Assembly (NCBI RefSeq): GCF_004353845.1
Contig: NZ_CP037864.1
Location: 4,216,001 to 4,280,000, forward strand
DNA length: 64,000 nucleotides
Direction: 5' to 3'
From: Citrobacter arsenatis
Lineage (GTDB): Bacteria; Pseudomonadota; Gammaproteobacteria; Enterobacterales; Enterobacteriaceae
Shown: positions 1-8,594 of the stretch, piece by piece
Numbering within the stretch: position 1 is the first letter of the stretch
How the letters are laid out: every line of letters begins with the position of its first letter
Position numbers and translations under genes: made by a program
Notes under the pieces: model-generated
What the model saw: the letters and a program-made list of their open reading frames with translations, nothing else
Database searches by the model: none
Told to the model about the DNA's origin: nothing

Positions 1-44
1 TTAATGGTCCAAATTTATCCACATAAAAGGTGGATTATTGCATT

Positions 45-60
45 TGGGATCGCGATCACT
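45..60. promoter_or_regulatory. Putative CRP site upstream of sdaC
   Basis: TGGGA-N6-TCACT fits the 5-6-5 layout of the CRP consensus TGTGA-N6-TCACA with 8 of 10 matches. It lies about 160 bp before the sdaC start. CRP activation of sdaC is known in E. coli. I could not fix the exact promoter. The rest of 1-216 is AT-rich leader with no gene visible. Confidence 0.45.
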
Positions 61-216
61 GATACATTCATTCCTAAAATGTATCTTTCCGCCCGCAAAT
101 TATTACGGCGAAAAATTATATAAAAAATCGCTCAACGAATTTCGATTTACAGTCGGGTGTTTTCTCATTGGATTGAACCCAAACCCGACTTTTTAAGCTT
201 CCTCCAGGAGAAATAG

Positions 217-1506
217 ATGGAAAACACTCAAACCAGCACTATCGTTACGGGCCATACCCGCAGCGCATGGCGCAAGACAGACACCATGTGGATGCTGGGC
301 CTTTACGGCACGGCGATTGGCGCGGGTGTATTGTTCCTGCCGATTAACGCAGGCGTAGGCGGCATGATCCCGCTGATCATCATGGCGATCCTTGCTTTCC
401 CAATGACCTTCTTTGCACACCGCGGCCTGACCCGCTTCGTGCTGTCCGGTAAAAATCCGGGTGAAGACATCACCGAAGTTGTAGAAGAACACTTTGGTGT
501 TGGCGCGGGTAAACTGATTACCCTGCTCTACTTCTTCGCTATCTACCCAATTCTGTTGGTTTACAGCGTAGCAATCACCAACACCGTTGAAAGCTTCCTG
601 ACCCACCAGTTGGCAATCACTCCGCCGCCGCGCGCAATCCTGTCTCTGATCCTGATTGTCGGCATGATGACCATCGTGCGCTTCGGTGAGCAGATGATCG
701 TGAAGGCGATGAGCATCCTGGTATTCCCGTTCGTTGCGGCTCTGATGCTGCTGGCGCTGTATCTGATCCCTCAGTGGAGCGGTGCGATTCTGGAAACCAT
801 GTCTTTTGACTCTGCGGCAACCACCGGCAACGGTCTGCTGTTGACCCTGTGGCTGGCAATTCCGGTAATGGTGTTCTCCTTCAACCACTCCCCGATCATC
901 TCCTCCTTCGCCGTGGCGAAGCGTGAAGAATACGGTGATGAAGCTGAGAAAAAATGCTCTAAGATCCTGGCATTCGCTCACATCATGATGGTGCTGACCG
1001 TTATGTTCTTCGTCTTCAGCTGCGTGTTTAGCCTGACTCCGGCAGACCTGGCAGCAGCGAAAGAGCAGAACATCTCGATTCTGTCTTACCTGGCGAACCA
1101 CTTTAACGCGCCGATTATTGCCTGGATGGCACCAATCATCGCGATTATCGCTATCACAAAATCTTTCCTCGGCCACTACCTGGGCGCGCGTGAAGGTTTC
1201 AACGGTATGGTGATTAAGTCTCTGCGCGGCAAAGGCAAGACCATCGAAATCAACAAACTGAACAAAATCACTGCGCTGTTCATGCTGGTAACCACCTGGA
1301 TTGTGGCGACGCTGAACCCAAGCATCCTCGGTATGATTGAAACCCTGGGTGGCCCAATCATCGCGATGATTCTGTTCCTGATGCCGATGTATGCCATTCA
1401 GAAAGTACCGGCAATGCGTAAATACAGCGGCCATATCAGCAACGTCTTCGTTGTGATTATGGGCCTGATCGCTATCTCCGCTATTTTCTACTCTCTGTTC
1501 AGTTAA
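217..1506 (+). CDS. sdaC: Serine/proton symporter SdaC
   Basis: This is a 429-residue inner-membrane protein of the HAAAP (hydroxy and aromatic amino acid permease) family, the same length as E. coli SdaC. It imports L-serine with protons. About eleven hydrophobic segments can be picked out, beginning near residues 24-45 (MWMLGLYGTAIGAGVLFLP). An AGGAG ribosome binding site lies just before the ATG. It is followed after 53 bp by sdaB on the same strand, so transport and deamination of serine are paired in one operon. A hairpin at 1513-1536 separates the two genes. A putative CRP site lies upstream. Identity is firm from the sequence. Confidence 0.97.
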   Translation: MENTQTSTIVTGHTRSAWRKTDTMWMLGLYGTAIGAGVLFLPINAGVGGMIPLIIMAILAFPMTFFAHRGLTRFVLSGKNPGEDITEVVEEHFGVGAGKLITLLYFFAIYPILLVYSVAITNTVESFLTHQLAITPPPRAILSLILIVGMMTIVRFGEQMIVKAMSILVFPFVAALMLLALYLIPQWSGAILETMSFDSAATTGNGLLLTLWLAIPVMVFSFNHSPIISSFAVAKREEYGDEAEKKCSKILAFAHIMMVLTVMFFVFSCVFSLTPADLAAAKEQNISILSYLANHFNAPIIAWMAPIIAIIAITKSFLGHYLGAREGFNGMVIKSLRGKGKTIEINKLNKITALFMLVTTWIVATLNPSILGMIETLGGPIIAMILFLMPMYAIQKVPAMRKYSGHISNVFVVIMGLIAISAIFYSLFS

Positions 1507-1512
1507 TTCCCC

Positions 1513-1536
1513 TGCGCCGCTCTTCGGGGCGGCGCA
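1513..1536 (+). other. Intercistronic hairpin between sdaC and sdaB
   Basis: TGCGCCGC and GCGGCGCA form a perfect 8-bp stem around an 8-base loop. No T-run follows, so it is unlikely to be a full terminator. It may stabilise the sdaC end of the transcript or lower readthrough into sdaB. Confidence 0.55.
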
Positions 1537-1559
1537 CCTCGATACACAATGGACGCCTC

Positions 1560-2927
1560 ATGATTAGCGTATTCGATATTTTCAAAATCGGCATTGGCCC
1601 TTCCAGCTCCCATACTGTTGGCCCGATGAAAGCAGGCAAACAATTCACGGATGACCTGATTGCACGCGGAATTCTCACTGACGTAACCCGCGTAGTGGTC
1701 GATGTTTATGGCTCTTTGTCCCTGACGGGGAAAGGTCACCATACTGACATCGCGATTATTATGGGCCTGGCGGGTAATCTGCCGGATACCGTAGACATTG
1801 ATGCCATCCCGGCCTTTATCCAGGATGTGAATACTCATGGACGTTTGCTGCTGGCGGACGGTCAACATGAGGTTGAATTCCCGGTCGACAAGTGCATGAA
1901 TTTCCATGCGGACAATCTGTCCCTGCACGAAAACGGGATGCGTATTACCGCACTGGCGGGCGAAAAAGCCATTTACAGCCAAACCTACTATTCCATTGGC
2001 GGTGGGTTCATCGTTGATGAAGAACATTTTGGTTTACCGAACAACTCTCCGGTAAACGTGCCGTATCCGTATAAATCTGCGGCTGATTTGCAACGTCATT
2101 GCCAGGAAACCGGCCTGTCGCTTTCCGGTCTGATGATGCAAAACGAACTGGCGCTGCACAGCAAAGAAGAGCTGGAACAGCACTTTGCCAACGTCTGGGA
2201 AGTGATGCGTAGCGGGATTGAGCGCGGCATCACCACCGAAGGCGTATTGCCAGGCAAACTGCGCGTTCCGCGTCGTGCAGCTGCGCTGCGTCGTATGCTG
2301 GTAAGCCAAGACAAAACCACCACCGACCCGATGGCGGTTGTTGACTGGATCAACATGTTTGCCCTGGCCGTGAACGAAGAAAACGCAGCCGGTGGCCGCG
2401 TGGTTACCGCACCAACCAACGGTGCATGCGGGATCGTTCCTGCCGTACTGGCGTATTACGACAAGTTTATCCGTGAAGTGAACGCTAACTCGCTGGCACG
2501 CTACATGCTGGTCGCGAGCGCCATTGGTTCACTGTACAAGATGAACGCCTCTATCTCTGGCGCCGAAGTGGGCTGTCAGGGTGAAGTCGGTGTTGCCTGC
2601 TCCATGGCAGCGGCTGGTCTGGCTGAACTGCTGGGCGGTAGCCCAATGCAGGTGTGCATCGCGGCGGAAATCGGTATGGAACACAATCTGGGTCTGACCT
2701 GCGATCCGGTTGCCGGTCAGGTACAGGTTCCATGCATTGAGCGTAACGCTATTGCTTCGGTTAAAGCAGTGAACGCCGCGCGTATGGCGCTGCGTCGTAC
2801 CAGCGAACCGCGCGTGTGCCTCGATAAAGTTATCGAGACCATGTACGAAACCGGTAAAGACATGAACGCCAAATACCGCGAAACGTCTCGCGGCGGTCTG
2901 GCAATGAAGATTGTCACCTGCGATTAA
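1560..2927 (+). CDS. sdaB: L-serine dehydratase 2 (SdaB)
   Basis: This 455-residue protein matches E. coli SdaB along its length. It deaminates L-serine to pyruvate and ammonia using a 4Fe-4S cluster in the cytoplasm. The N-terminal half has the family start (MISVFDIFKIGIGPSSSHT). The C-terminal catalytic half has cysteines at about residues 339, 381 and 392 in the GCQGEVG, LTCDPVAG and VPCIERN stretches, which fit the cluster ligands of iron-sulfur serine dehydratases. A GGACG ribosome binding site precedes the ATG. It lies downstream of sdaC in the same operon. Confidence 0.97.
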   Translation: MISVFDIFKIGIGPSSSHTVGPMKAGKQFTDDLIARGILTDVTRVVVDVYGSLSLTGKGHHTDIAIIMGLAGNLPDTVDIDAIPAFIQDVNTHGRLLLADGQHEVEFPVDKCMNFHADNLSLHENGMRITALAGEKAIYSQTYYSIGGGFIVDEEHFGLPNNSPVNVPYPYKSAADLQRHCQETGLSLSGLMMQNELALHSKEELEQHFANVWEVMRSGIERGITTEGVLPGKLRVPRRAAALRRMLVSQDKTTTDPMAVVDWINMFALAVNEENAAGGRVVTAPTNGACGIVPAVLAYYDKFIREVNANSLARYMLVASAIGSLYKMNASISGAEVGCQGEVGVACSMAAAGLAELLGGSPMQVCIAAEIGMEHNLGLTCDPVAGQVQVPCIERNAIASVKAVNAARMALRRTSEPRVCLDKVIETMYETGKDMNAKYRETSRGGLAMKIVTCD

Positions 2928-2949
2928 GTCCCATCGCGTTTCAGAATCC

Positions 2950-3021
2950 GTAGGCCGGATAAGGCGTTCGCCGCCATCCGGCATTTATTGCCTGATGGCC
3001 CTTCGCTTATCAGGCCTACGG
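2950..3021. repeat. REP pair (BIME) between sdaB and xni
   Basis: Two inverted REP units: GTAGGCCGGATAAGGC at 2950 paired with GCCATCCGGC, then CCTGATGGC to GCTTATCAGGCCTAC. These are the typical enterobacterial imperfect palindromes in transcribed spacers. Confidence 0.9.
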
Positions 3022-3094
3022 ATAGCGTTTCACCAAACTCGCCTCCACTCGCCGTGAATGTTACCCTACAGCCTGATTTGTTAGGGAGAACACC

Positions 3095-3850
3095 GTGGCC
3101 GTCCATCTGCTCATTGTCGATGCACTGAATCTTATCCGCCGTATTCACGCCGTACAGGGTTCACCCTGCGTGGAGACGTGCCAGCACGCTCTCGATCAGC
3201 TGATTGTACACAGCCAGCCCACGCACGCCGTGGCGGTATTTGATGACGAAGCACGCAATAGCGGCTGGCGTCACCAACGGTTGCCTGACTACAAAGCCGG
3301 TCGTCCGCCGATGCCTGACGATTTACACCAGGAAATGCCCGCCTTACGCGCCGCTTTTGAACAGCGCGGCGTCTGCTGCTGGGAATCCAGCGGGAATGAA
3401 GCCGATGATTTAGCCGCAACCCTGGCTGTTAAAGTTAGCCAGGCGGGACATCAAGCGACCATCGTCTCAACCGATAAAGGCTACTGCCAGTTGCTCTCCC
3501 CGACACTGCGTATTCGTGACTATTTCCAGAAACGCTGGCTGGATGCGCCGTTTATCGAAAAAGAGTTCGGTGTGCTGCCGCAACAGTTACCTGATTATTG
3601 GGGACTGGCCGGAATCAGCAGTTCTAAAGTACCGGGAGTTGCCGGTATTGGCCCCAAAAGCGCCACACAATTGCTGACGCAATTTCCAACGCTGGAATCG
3701 CTGTATAAACATTTGGATGACATACCGGAGAAATGGCGCAAGAAACTCGAAGAACACCGGGAGATGGCGTTTCTGTGCCGCGATATCGCGCGACTACAAA
3801 CGGATTTACATATCGACGGAAATCTACAGCAGCTACGGCTGGCGCGGTAG
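3095..3850 (+). CDS. xni: Flap endonuclease Xni (ExoIX)
   Basis: This is a 251-residue member of the 5'-nuclease (FEN) family, formerly called ygdG or exonuclease IX. It has the acidic FEN signatures MAVHLLIVDALNLIRR at the start, VFDDE near residue 48 and GNEADDLAATLA near residue 106. A helix-hairpin-helix stretch (VPGVAGIGPKSATQLL) lies near residue 190. The start is GTG, preceded by AGGGAG at good spacing. The E. coli enzyme is a structure-specific flap nuclease that binds potassium and lacks some metal ligands of DNA polymerase I's nuclease domain. The gene stands alone, flanked by REP elements. Confidence 0.95.
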   Translation: MAVHLLIVDALNLIRRIHAVQGSPCVETCQHALDQLIVHSQPTHAVAVFDDEARNSGWRHQRLPDYKAGRPPMPDDLHQEMPALRAAFEQRGVCCWESSGNEADDLAATLAVKVSQAGHQATIVSTDKGYCQLLSPTLRIRDYFQKRWLDAPFIEKEFGVLPQQLPDYWGLAGISSSKVPGVAGIGPKSATQLLTQFPTLESLYKHLDDIPEKWRKKLEEHREMAFLCRDIARLQTDLHIDGNLQQLRLAR

Positions 3851-3855
3851 TGTTA

Positions 3856-3927
3856 TTGCCGGATGCGGTGTCAACACCTTATCCGGCCTACTTATCGTAC
3901 AACCCAGCAGGCCGGATAAACGCCAGG
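3856..3927. repeat. REP pair between xni and fucO
   Basis: GCCGGATGCGG and CCTTATCCGGCCTAC form one REP unit, followed by a partial inverted unit CAGGCCGGATAAACGCC. The element lies between the convergent genes xni and fucO. Confidence 0.85.
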
Positions 3928-3930
3928 TGA

Positions 3931-5079
3931 TTACCAGGCGGTATGGTACAGCTCGACGATATCCCCAAGGCTCACTTCACGCGGATTTCCCCCGGTACAA
4001 ACATCGTCAAATGCAGCCTGCGCCAGTGCAGGAATGTCCTCTTTGCGTACGCCAACATCGCGTAAATGCGGTGGGATCCCTACATCACGGTTAAGGGCGA
4101 AGACGGCATCCACCGCTGCTTTACGCGCTTCTGCCAACGTCAGGTCTTCAACCTTAACCCCCATCGCCCGGGCGATATCGCGGAATTTTTCCCCGGTGAA
4201 TTCGGCGTTATAGTGCATCACGTGCGGCAGCAAAATGGCATTCGCGACGCCGTGCGGCGTGTTGTAAAACGCGCCTAACGGGTGTGCCATGCCATGCACT
4301 AATCCCAGGCCAACGTTGGAAAAGCCCATTCCGGCCACGTACTGGCCCAGCGCCATCGCTTCACCCGCCTGGCTGTCGCCCGCGACCGAACCGCGTAATG
4401 CCCCGGCAATAATTTCAATGGCTTTGATGTGCAGCGCATCGGTAAGCGCCCATGCCGCCCGCGTGATGTAGCCTTCAATGGCATGAGTCAGTGCATCCAC
4501 CCCGGTGGCAGCTTTTAAGGCAGCGGGCATGCCGTCCATCATGTCAGCATCGATAAACGCCACCTGCGGGATATCATGCGGATCGACACAAACAAACTTA
4601 CGCCGATTTTCTTCGTCAGTGATCACGTAGTTAATGGTCACTTCCGCCGCCGTTCCCGCGGTGGTGGGGATAGCCATAACCGGCACGCTTGGACTGCGCG
4701 TTGGCGATAGCCCTTCAAGGCTGCGTACATCTGCAAACTCAGGGTTATTATGGATAATGCCAATCGCTTTACAGGTATCCTGCGGGGAGCCTCCGCCAAT
4801 GGCTACCAGATAGTCTGCGCCACTTTGCTGAAAGACGCCTAATCCTTCCTGCACCACCGCAATGGTTGGGTTAGGAATAACGCCTGAATAGATTTCCCAT
4901 GCCAGACCCGCAGCATCCATTCGGGAAGTCACTTTCTCTACAACGCCGCACTGCACCAGATTTTTATCGGTCACAATCAACGCTTTGCGATAACCACGAC
5001 GGATGACCTCATCGGTTAACGCACCAACAGCTCCCCGGCCAAACCATGCCGTTTCGTTCAGAATCATTCTGTTCGCCAT
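3931..5079 (-). CDS. fucO: L-1,2-propanediol oxidoreductase / lactaldehyde reductase (FucO)
   Basis: This is a 382-residue iron-dependent (group III) alcohol dehydrogenase matching E. coli FucO in length and sequence. It reduces L-lactaldehyde from the fucose pathway to L-1,2-propanediol with NADH under anaerobic conditions. It shows the nucleotide-binding GGGSPQD and the metal-binding GLVHGMAHPLGAFYNTPHG stretch with its conserved histidines. An AAGGAG ribosome binding site precedes the ATG. It follows fucA by 27 bp on the minus strand. Here it is the last gene of a longer minus-strand run that includes a sugar ABC transporter. Confidence 0.97.
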   Translation of the reverse strand: MANRMILNETAWFGRGAVGALTDEVIRRGYRKALIVTDKNLVQCGVVEKVTSRMDAAGLAWEIYSGVIPNPTIAVVQEGLGVFQQSGADYLVAIGGGSPQDTCKAIGIIHNNPEFADVRSLEGLSPTRSPSVPVMAIPTTAGTAAEVTINYVITDEENRRKFVCVDPHDIPQVAFIDADMMDGMPAALKAATGVDALTHAIEGYITRAAWALTDALHIKAIEIIAGALRGSVAGDSQAGEAMALGQYVAGMGFSNVGLGLVHGMAHPLGAFYNTPHGVANAILLPHVMHYNAEFTGEKFRDIARAMGVKVEDLTLAEARKAAVDAVFALNRDVGIPPHLRDVGVRKEDIPALAQAAFDDVCTGGNPREVSLGDIVELYHTAW

Positions 5080-5106
5080 CGTATTTCTCCTTTTCGCTAT
5101 GCGAAA

Positions 5107-5754
5107 TTACTCTTCAATGCGTAATCCGTAAGACTTGAATTTCTCCAGCACAATGGCGATCTCCTCGTCATCCAGCACCGGCACCGGGTCAACAATCGCC
5201 AGCGTGCTCAGATAAAGGCGCGCCAGAACTTCCACTTCATGCGCCAACCACAGTGCTTTTTCCAAATTCGCTTCGCAAGCAATCAACCCATGGTGCTGTA
5301 AAAGCGTTGCCTTACGGTTTTTCAGGGCGACGCTCACATGCTCTGACAGCTCTCGTGTACCAAACGTCGCATAAGGCGCACACGGAATAGAGTTCCCCCC
5401 CGCCGCTGCAATCATGTAGTGAATTGCCGGGATAGGGCGGTTAAGAATAGAAACGGCCGTACAGTGCACAGCATGGTTATGGACAACCGCATTGGCATCC
5501 GGACGCGTCTGGTAAGCCGCCAGGTGAAAACGCCATTCACTGGAAGGTAACTGACCTTTATCATATTTCCCGTCGTTATCTACATACACGATCATGTTTT
5601 CAGTAAGTCTTTCGTAAGGAATACCGCTGGGCGTGATCAGCATCCCGTTTTCATAACGCGCACTCACATTTCCCGCCGTCCCCTGATTCAATCCAAGGCT
5701 GGTCATTTCAAGACAGGTTTCAATGATTTCTCGCGACAAACGCATTCTTTCCAT
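5107..5754 (-). CDS. fucA: L-fuculose-1-phosphate aldolase (FucA)
   Basis: This 215-residue class II aldolase has the same length as E. coli FucA. It cleaves L-fuculose-1-phosphate to dihydroxyacetone phosphate and L-lactaldehyde. The family enzyme also accepts D-ribulose-1-phosphate, giving glycolaldehyde. Zinc-binding histidines sit in HNHAVHC (near residue 92) and LLQHHGL (near residue 154), and the catalytic glutamate lies in LPSSEWRFH (near residue 73). A CGGAG ribosome binding site precedes the ATG. In E. coli fucA is next to fucP. Here its upstream neighbour is a LacI-family gene. Confidence 0.97.
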   Translation of the reverse strand: MERMRLSREIIETCLEMTSLGLNQGTAGNVSARYENGMLITPSGIPYERLTENMIVYVDNDGKYDKGQLPSSEWRFHLAAYQTRPDANAVVHNHAVHCTAVSILNRPIPAIHYMIAAAGGNSIPCAPYATFGTRELSEHVSVALKNRKATLLQHHGLIACEANLEKALWLAHEVEVLARLYLSTLAIVDPVPVLDDEEIAIVLEKFKSYGLRIEE

Positions 5755-5895
5755 AATGATTCTCCGGGTACAGTTTCCCCTCGTCTTTATTGCGAAAAAT
5801 GCAGCCGCAGAATAAGACGGGTCAGGTTTCAGATACAGGCAGCCACTGAACGTATTTATTCAGATTCAGTTGGCCGGTTTATTTATAGCGACGTA
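5755..5895. other. Spacer between the LacI-type gene and fucA
   Basis: These 141 bp contain no gene. They may carry a separate fucAO promoter, as in E. coli, or just the processed mid-part of a long transcript. I found no clear CRP site, no operator like those at 12229 and 12469, and no terminator. Confidence 0.4.
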
Positions 5896-6894
5896 TTAAG
5901 GTTGTCTTACGCGCTTAATTAATTTCATCTCAACTTTTACAGTTTCTTTAATGGGTTGATCATCAATAGCACTCATCATCATATCGAATGCTTTTTCCGC
6001 CCAAACATTTTCATCCTGCTGCATTGACCAGACATTATTGGCGAGGAATCCCAGCATTGGGTGTTCATCGAATGTCCCAATATTAATTTCGGGAGGAATA
6101 GTGCCAAAACGATTACGAATAGCGTTAATAGCCCCCTCCAGTACGGGTAGTGAAGAAGCGATAAATGCCTGCGGACAGCCCTGTTCGCCGATCAACTCAT
6201 CCATGAGTCGATAACCACCTTCAGGTGTGTTGTCCGGACCTTCGCGCACCCAATCGCTGTGCGAAATACCATTATTATTCAATGCATTAAGATAACCCTG
6301 TAAACGATCACCGATGCTGGGTAATCCGGTATCCCCCACTAAAAACCAGATCGGCGACTTTCCCGCGTCAAACAGACTCTGCGTCAACTTTTCGCCACCC
6401 AAAGTGTTATGACTTTCGACCAGTGCGTTATCGGTATACTTAAAATCACGGTCAAGTAACACCATCGGTTTTCTGACCTGACGTAAATGGTGTTGCTGAT
6501 TCTCTAACGTTGAGGGAACAATAAAAAGGCCATCGACATTGCGAGCGATTAACGCTTTTGTCAGTTTATTTTCGTAATCAACATCGTCATAGGTACAGCT
6601 AATCGTTAGCTGATAACCAGAACGGCGACAGCGTTGCTCAAGTTTTTCTGCGAGTGTGGCAAAAAATACGTTAGAAATATTAGGTACAATCAATCCTAAC
6701 GTATCCGTTTTATTCAACTTCAGGCTGCGTGCTGAATGGTTAATGACGTAACCATAGCGCTCGACATATTCATTAATACGCGTTTGGGTTTTGACACTGA
6801 TTCGATATTGCTCTGCTTTCCCGTTCAGCACCAGTCGTACGGTCGTAACCGATAAATTCAGATCGCTGGCTATCTGTTCTACTGTTTTAGCCAT
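5896..6894 (-). CDS. LacI-family transcriptional regulator, Cra/ScrR-like, of the fuc-linked ABC cassette
   Basis: This 332-residue regulator has an N-terminal LacI helix-turn-helix (MAKTVEQIASDLNLSVTTVR), a hinge region near residues 50-60 (YVINHSARSLK) and a periplasmic-binding-protein-like ligand domain (LGLIVPNISNVFFATLAE from about residue 67). The NGKAEQYRIS stretch after the recognition helix resembles Cra/FruR and ScrR rather than GalR. It is the fifth gene of the minus-strand cassette. Its likely targets are the two 16-bp palindromes at 12229 and 12469, which resemble the Cra site pattern. The effector is unknown and could be a pathway sugar phosphate. By eye its codons are more AT-rich than fucI. 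I do not recognise a gene name. Confidence 0.85.
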   Translation of the reverse strand: MAKTVEQIASDLNLSVTTVRLVLNGKAEQYRISVKTQTRINEYVERYGYVINHSARSLKLNKTDTLGLIVPNISNVFFATLAEKLEQRCRRSGYQLTISCTYDDVDYENKLTKALIARNVDGLFIVPSTLENQQHHLRQVRKPMVLLDRDFKYTDNALVESHNTLGGEKLTQSLFDAGKSPIWFLVGDTGLPSIGDRLQGYLNALNNNGISHSDWVREGPDNTPEGGYRLMDELIGEQGCPQAFIASSLPVLEGAINAIRNRFGTIPPEINIGTFDEHPMLGFLANNVWSMQQDENVWAEKAFDMMMSAIDDQPIKETVKVEMKLIKRVRQP

Positions 6895-6960
6895 TTATAT
6901 GCCCCAGTTCACATCCAAAAACGTCAATCTACAATCATAAAAGTATTTTAAACTTTTGTC

Positions 6961-8541
6961 TTACTGCATAAGCTGGTTAATCGCCTGCTGCTGATCCCAC
7001 AGCATCAAATAAGCCTGGTATTTGCGATCATAAAAGTTCCGCCGTGCCGGGTTAGCCTTAATCACCTCGCCCGATCGAACCATCGCCCGGCATGCGGACG
7101 GTATCGTTGTCCACGCGCCGCAGGCAACCGCGCCGGTGATGGCCGCACCTAACGTCACCGCATCCTCTTCCTGCATAAGATGAATATCGCATCCGGTGGC
7201 ATCGGCATATTCTCGCAACCACAGTGGGTTATGCGTCGCGCCGCCGCACAGCGTCAAACGGGAAATGGTGTGACCGTTTTCGCGCATCACTTCCATGATA
7301 TGCCGTGTACCGCAGGCGATTGCCTGTAATGTCGCCAGGTACAGACGAGCAACCTGCATCTCGCCTCGCTCCAGCGTTAAACCGCACACACTCCCCCTGG
7401 CATCGGGTCGCGCGCGTGGCGAACGATTACCGTGGTGATCGGCCAGCACATGCAAATAACGACCAGGCTCTGACTCCTGCTCCTCAAGTGCGGCAACCCA
7501 TTCATTAACTAAAACGATGGGATGGCACCCCCGCGCCTCAGCTTTGTGAAACAGATCTGCGCTGGCTCCGGATTCCTGAAGCGTCCAGTCGACTAAGGCT
7601 CCAGCGGCACTTTGCCCTCCTTCGGTCAGCCAGTACCCTAGCAGCATGGCCGACCAGTATGGTCCCCATACGCCTGGCGTATGAATTTCCTGCTCGCTAC
7701 ACAGCATATGGCAATTTGACGTCCCGCTGATCAGCGCCAATGTCCCCTCAGGCTCGGCACCAGCAAGCGCTACTCCGCCAGCATGGGCATCAATCATTCC
7801 ACTGGCGACGACCACTGCAGTCGTCAGCCCCAGCGCCTGGGCCGCATCGCTGCTAAGCGTTCCAACGCCAGCGCCTGGCGGCAGAATACGCGACGGGATT
7901 TTGCCCAATAAATCTGTTAATTCAACGGCGTCGAGCAGGGAGTGGCTAAAGCGTTGTTCATGTGCCAGATAGTTCCATTTACAGGTTAGCGTGCACAACC
8001 CCGCAACATCACTGGCGGTCGCTTTAGAGACCAGAAAGTCCGCCAGATCGTAGAAGCGATACGTACTCTGCCAGGTGGCTGGAAAATGGTTTTTCAGCCA
8101 TAGCACTTTGGGAAGTTCCATTTCGACGCTGACTTCACCGCCAACGTAGCGCAGAGAGGGATCCTGCGTGGCGTTAATACGCTGCGTCTCTTGCGCCGCA
8201 CGGTGATCCATCCACATGATGATATTGTGTTCTGACGGTTCGCCGGGTGAAACCGCCAGGCCCTGCCCATGCTCGTCCAGCGCTACCAATGAACAGGTGG
8301 CATCAAAACCCAATGAGCGAATATCCTCAATGCAAACCCCGGATGACGACACCGCCTCCTTCACTGCATGGCAAACCTGCTGCCAGATTTCTGCAGATGA
8401 CTGCTCAACCCGCTCTGGACCGGGTCGAAACTGCGAGATGGGGCGTGTCGCAAAAGCCAGCCTTTTGCCGCTGGCATCAAAGACACCAGCCCTGACGCTG
8501 GCGGAACCGACATCCACACCGAGGAAATATCCACTGCCCAT
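6961..8541 (-). CDS. FGGY-family sugar kinase, ribulokinase-like (YpCarbK group)
   Basis: This 526-residue kinase starts at the ATG with GGGAG upstream; a longer reading frame exists but is less likely. It shows the FGGY order: GVDVGSASVRAGVFD phosphate-binding stretch at the N-terminus, WMDHRA near residue 115, GMIDAHAGG with the probable catalytic Asp near residue 251, GTSNCHM, and the C-terminal ATP-binding LTLCGGATHNPLW and TLGAAITGAV. From memory it most resembles the D-ribulose kinase-like FGGY subgroup found in Yersinia and eukaryotes, not FucK, which lies nearby. The product would be a ketose 5-phosphate. It lies between the binding-protein and LacI genes on the same strand. The true substrate is inferred, not shown. 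Confidence 0.82.
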   Translation of the reverse strand: MGSGYFLGVDVGSASVRAGVFDASGKRLAFATRPISQFRPGPERVEQSSAEIWQQVCHAVKEAVSSSGVCIEDIRSLGFDATCSLVALDEHGQGLAVSPGEPSEHNIIMWMDHRAAQETQRINATQDPSLRYVGGEVSVEMELPKVLWLKNHFPATWQSTYRFYDLADFLVSKATASDVAGLCTLTCKWNYLAHEQRFSHSLLDAVELTDLLGKIPSRILPPGAGVGTLSSDAAQALGLTTAVVVASGMIDAHAGGVALAGAEPEGTLALISGTSNCHMLCSEQEIHTPGVWGPYWSAMLLGYWLTEGGQSAAGALVDWTLQESGASADLFHKAEARGCHPIVLVNEWVAALEEQESEPGRYLHVLADHHGNRSPRARPDARGSVCGLTLERGEMQVARLYLATLQAIACGTRHIMEVMRENGHTISRLTLCGGATHNPLWLREYADATGCDIHLMQEEDAVTLGAAITGAVACGAWTTIPSACRAMVRSGEVIKANPARRNFYDRKYQAYLMLWDQQQAINQLMQ

Positions 8542-8594
8542 AGTAACTCCCTGACGCTGGCTAATGATGGGGCGAGCACCTCGCCCCAACGGTC

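Noticed and set aside
193..1434. Long open frame antisense to sdaC (413 codons)
   Set aside because: It is a shadow of sdaC. The protein is full of His, Gln, Arg and lacks any recognisable domain, start context or neighbour.
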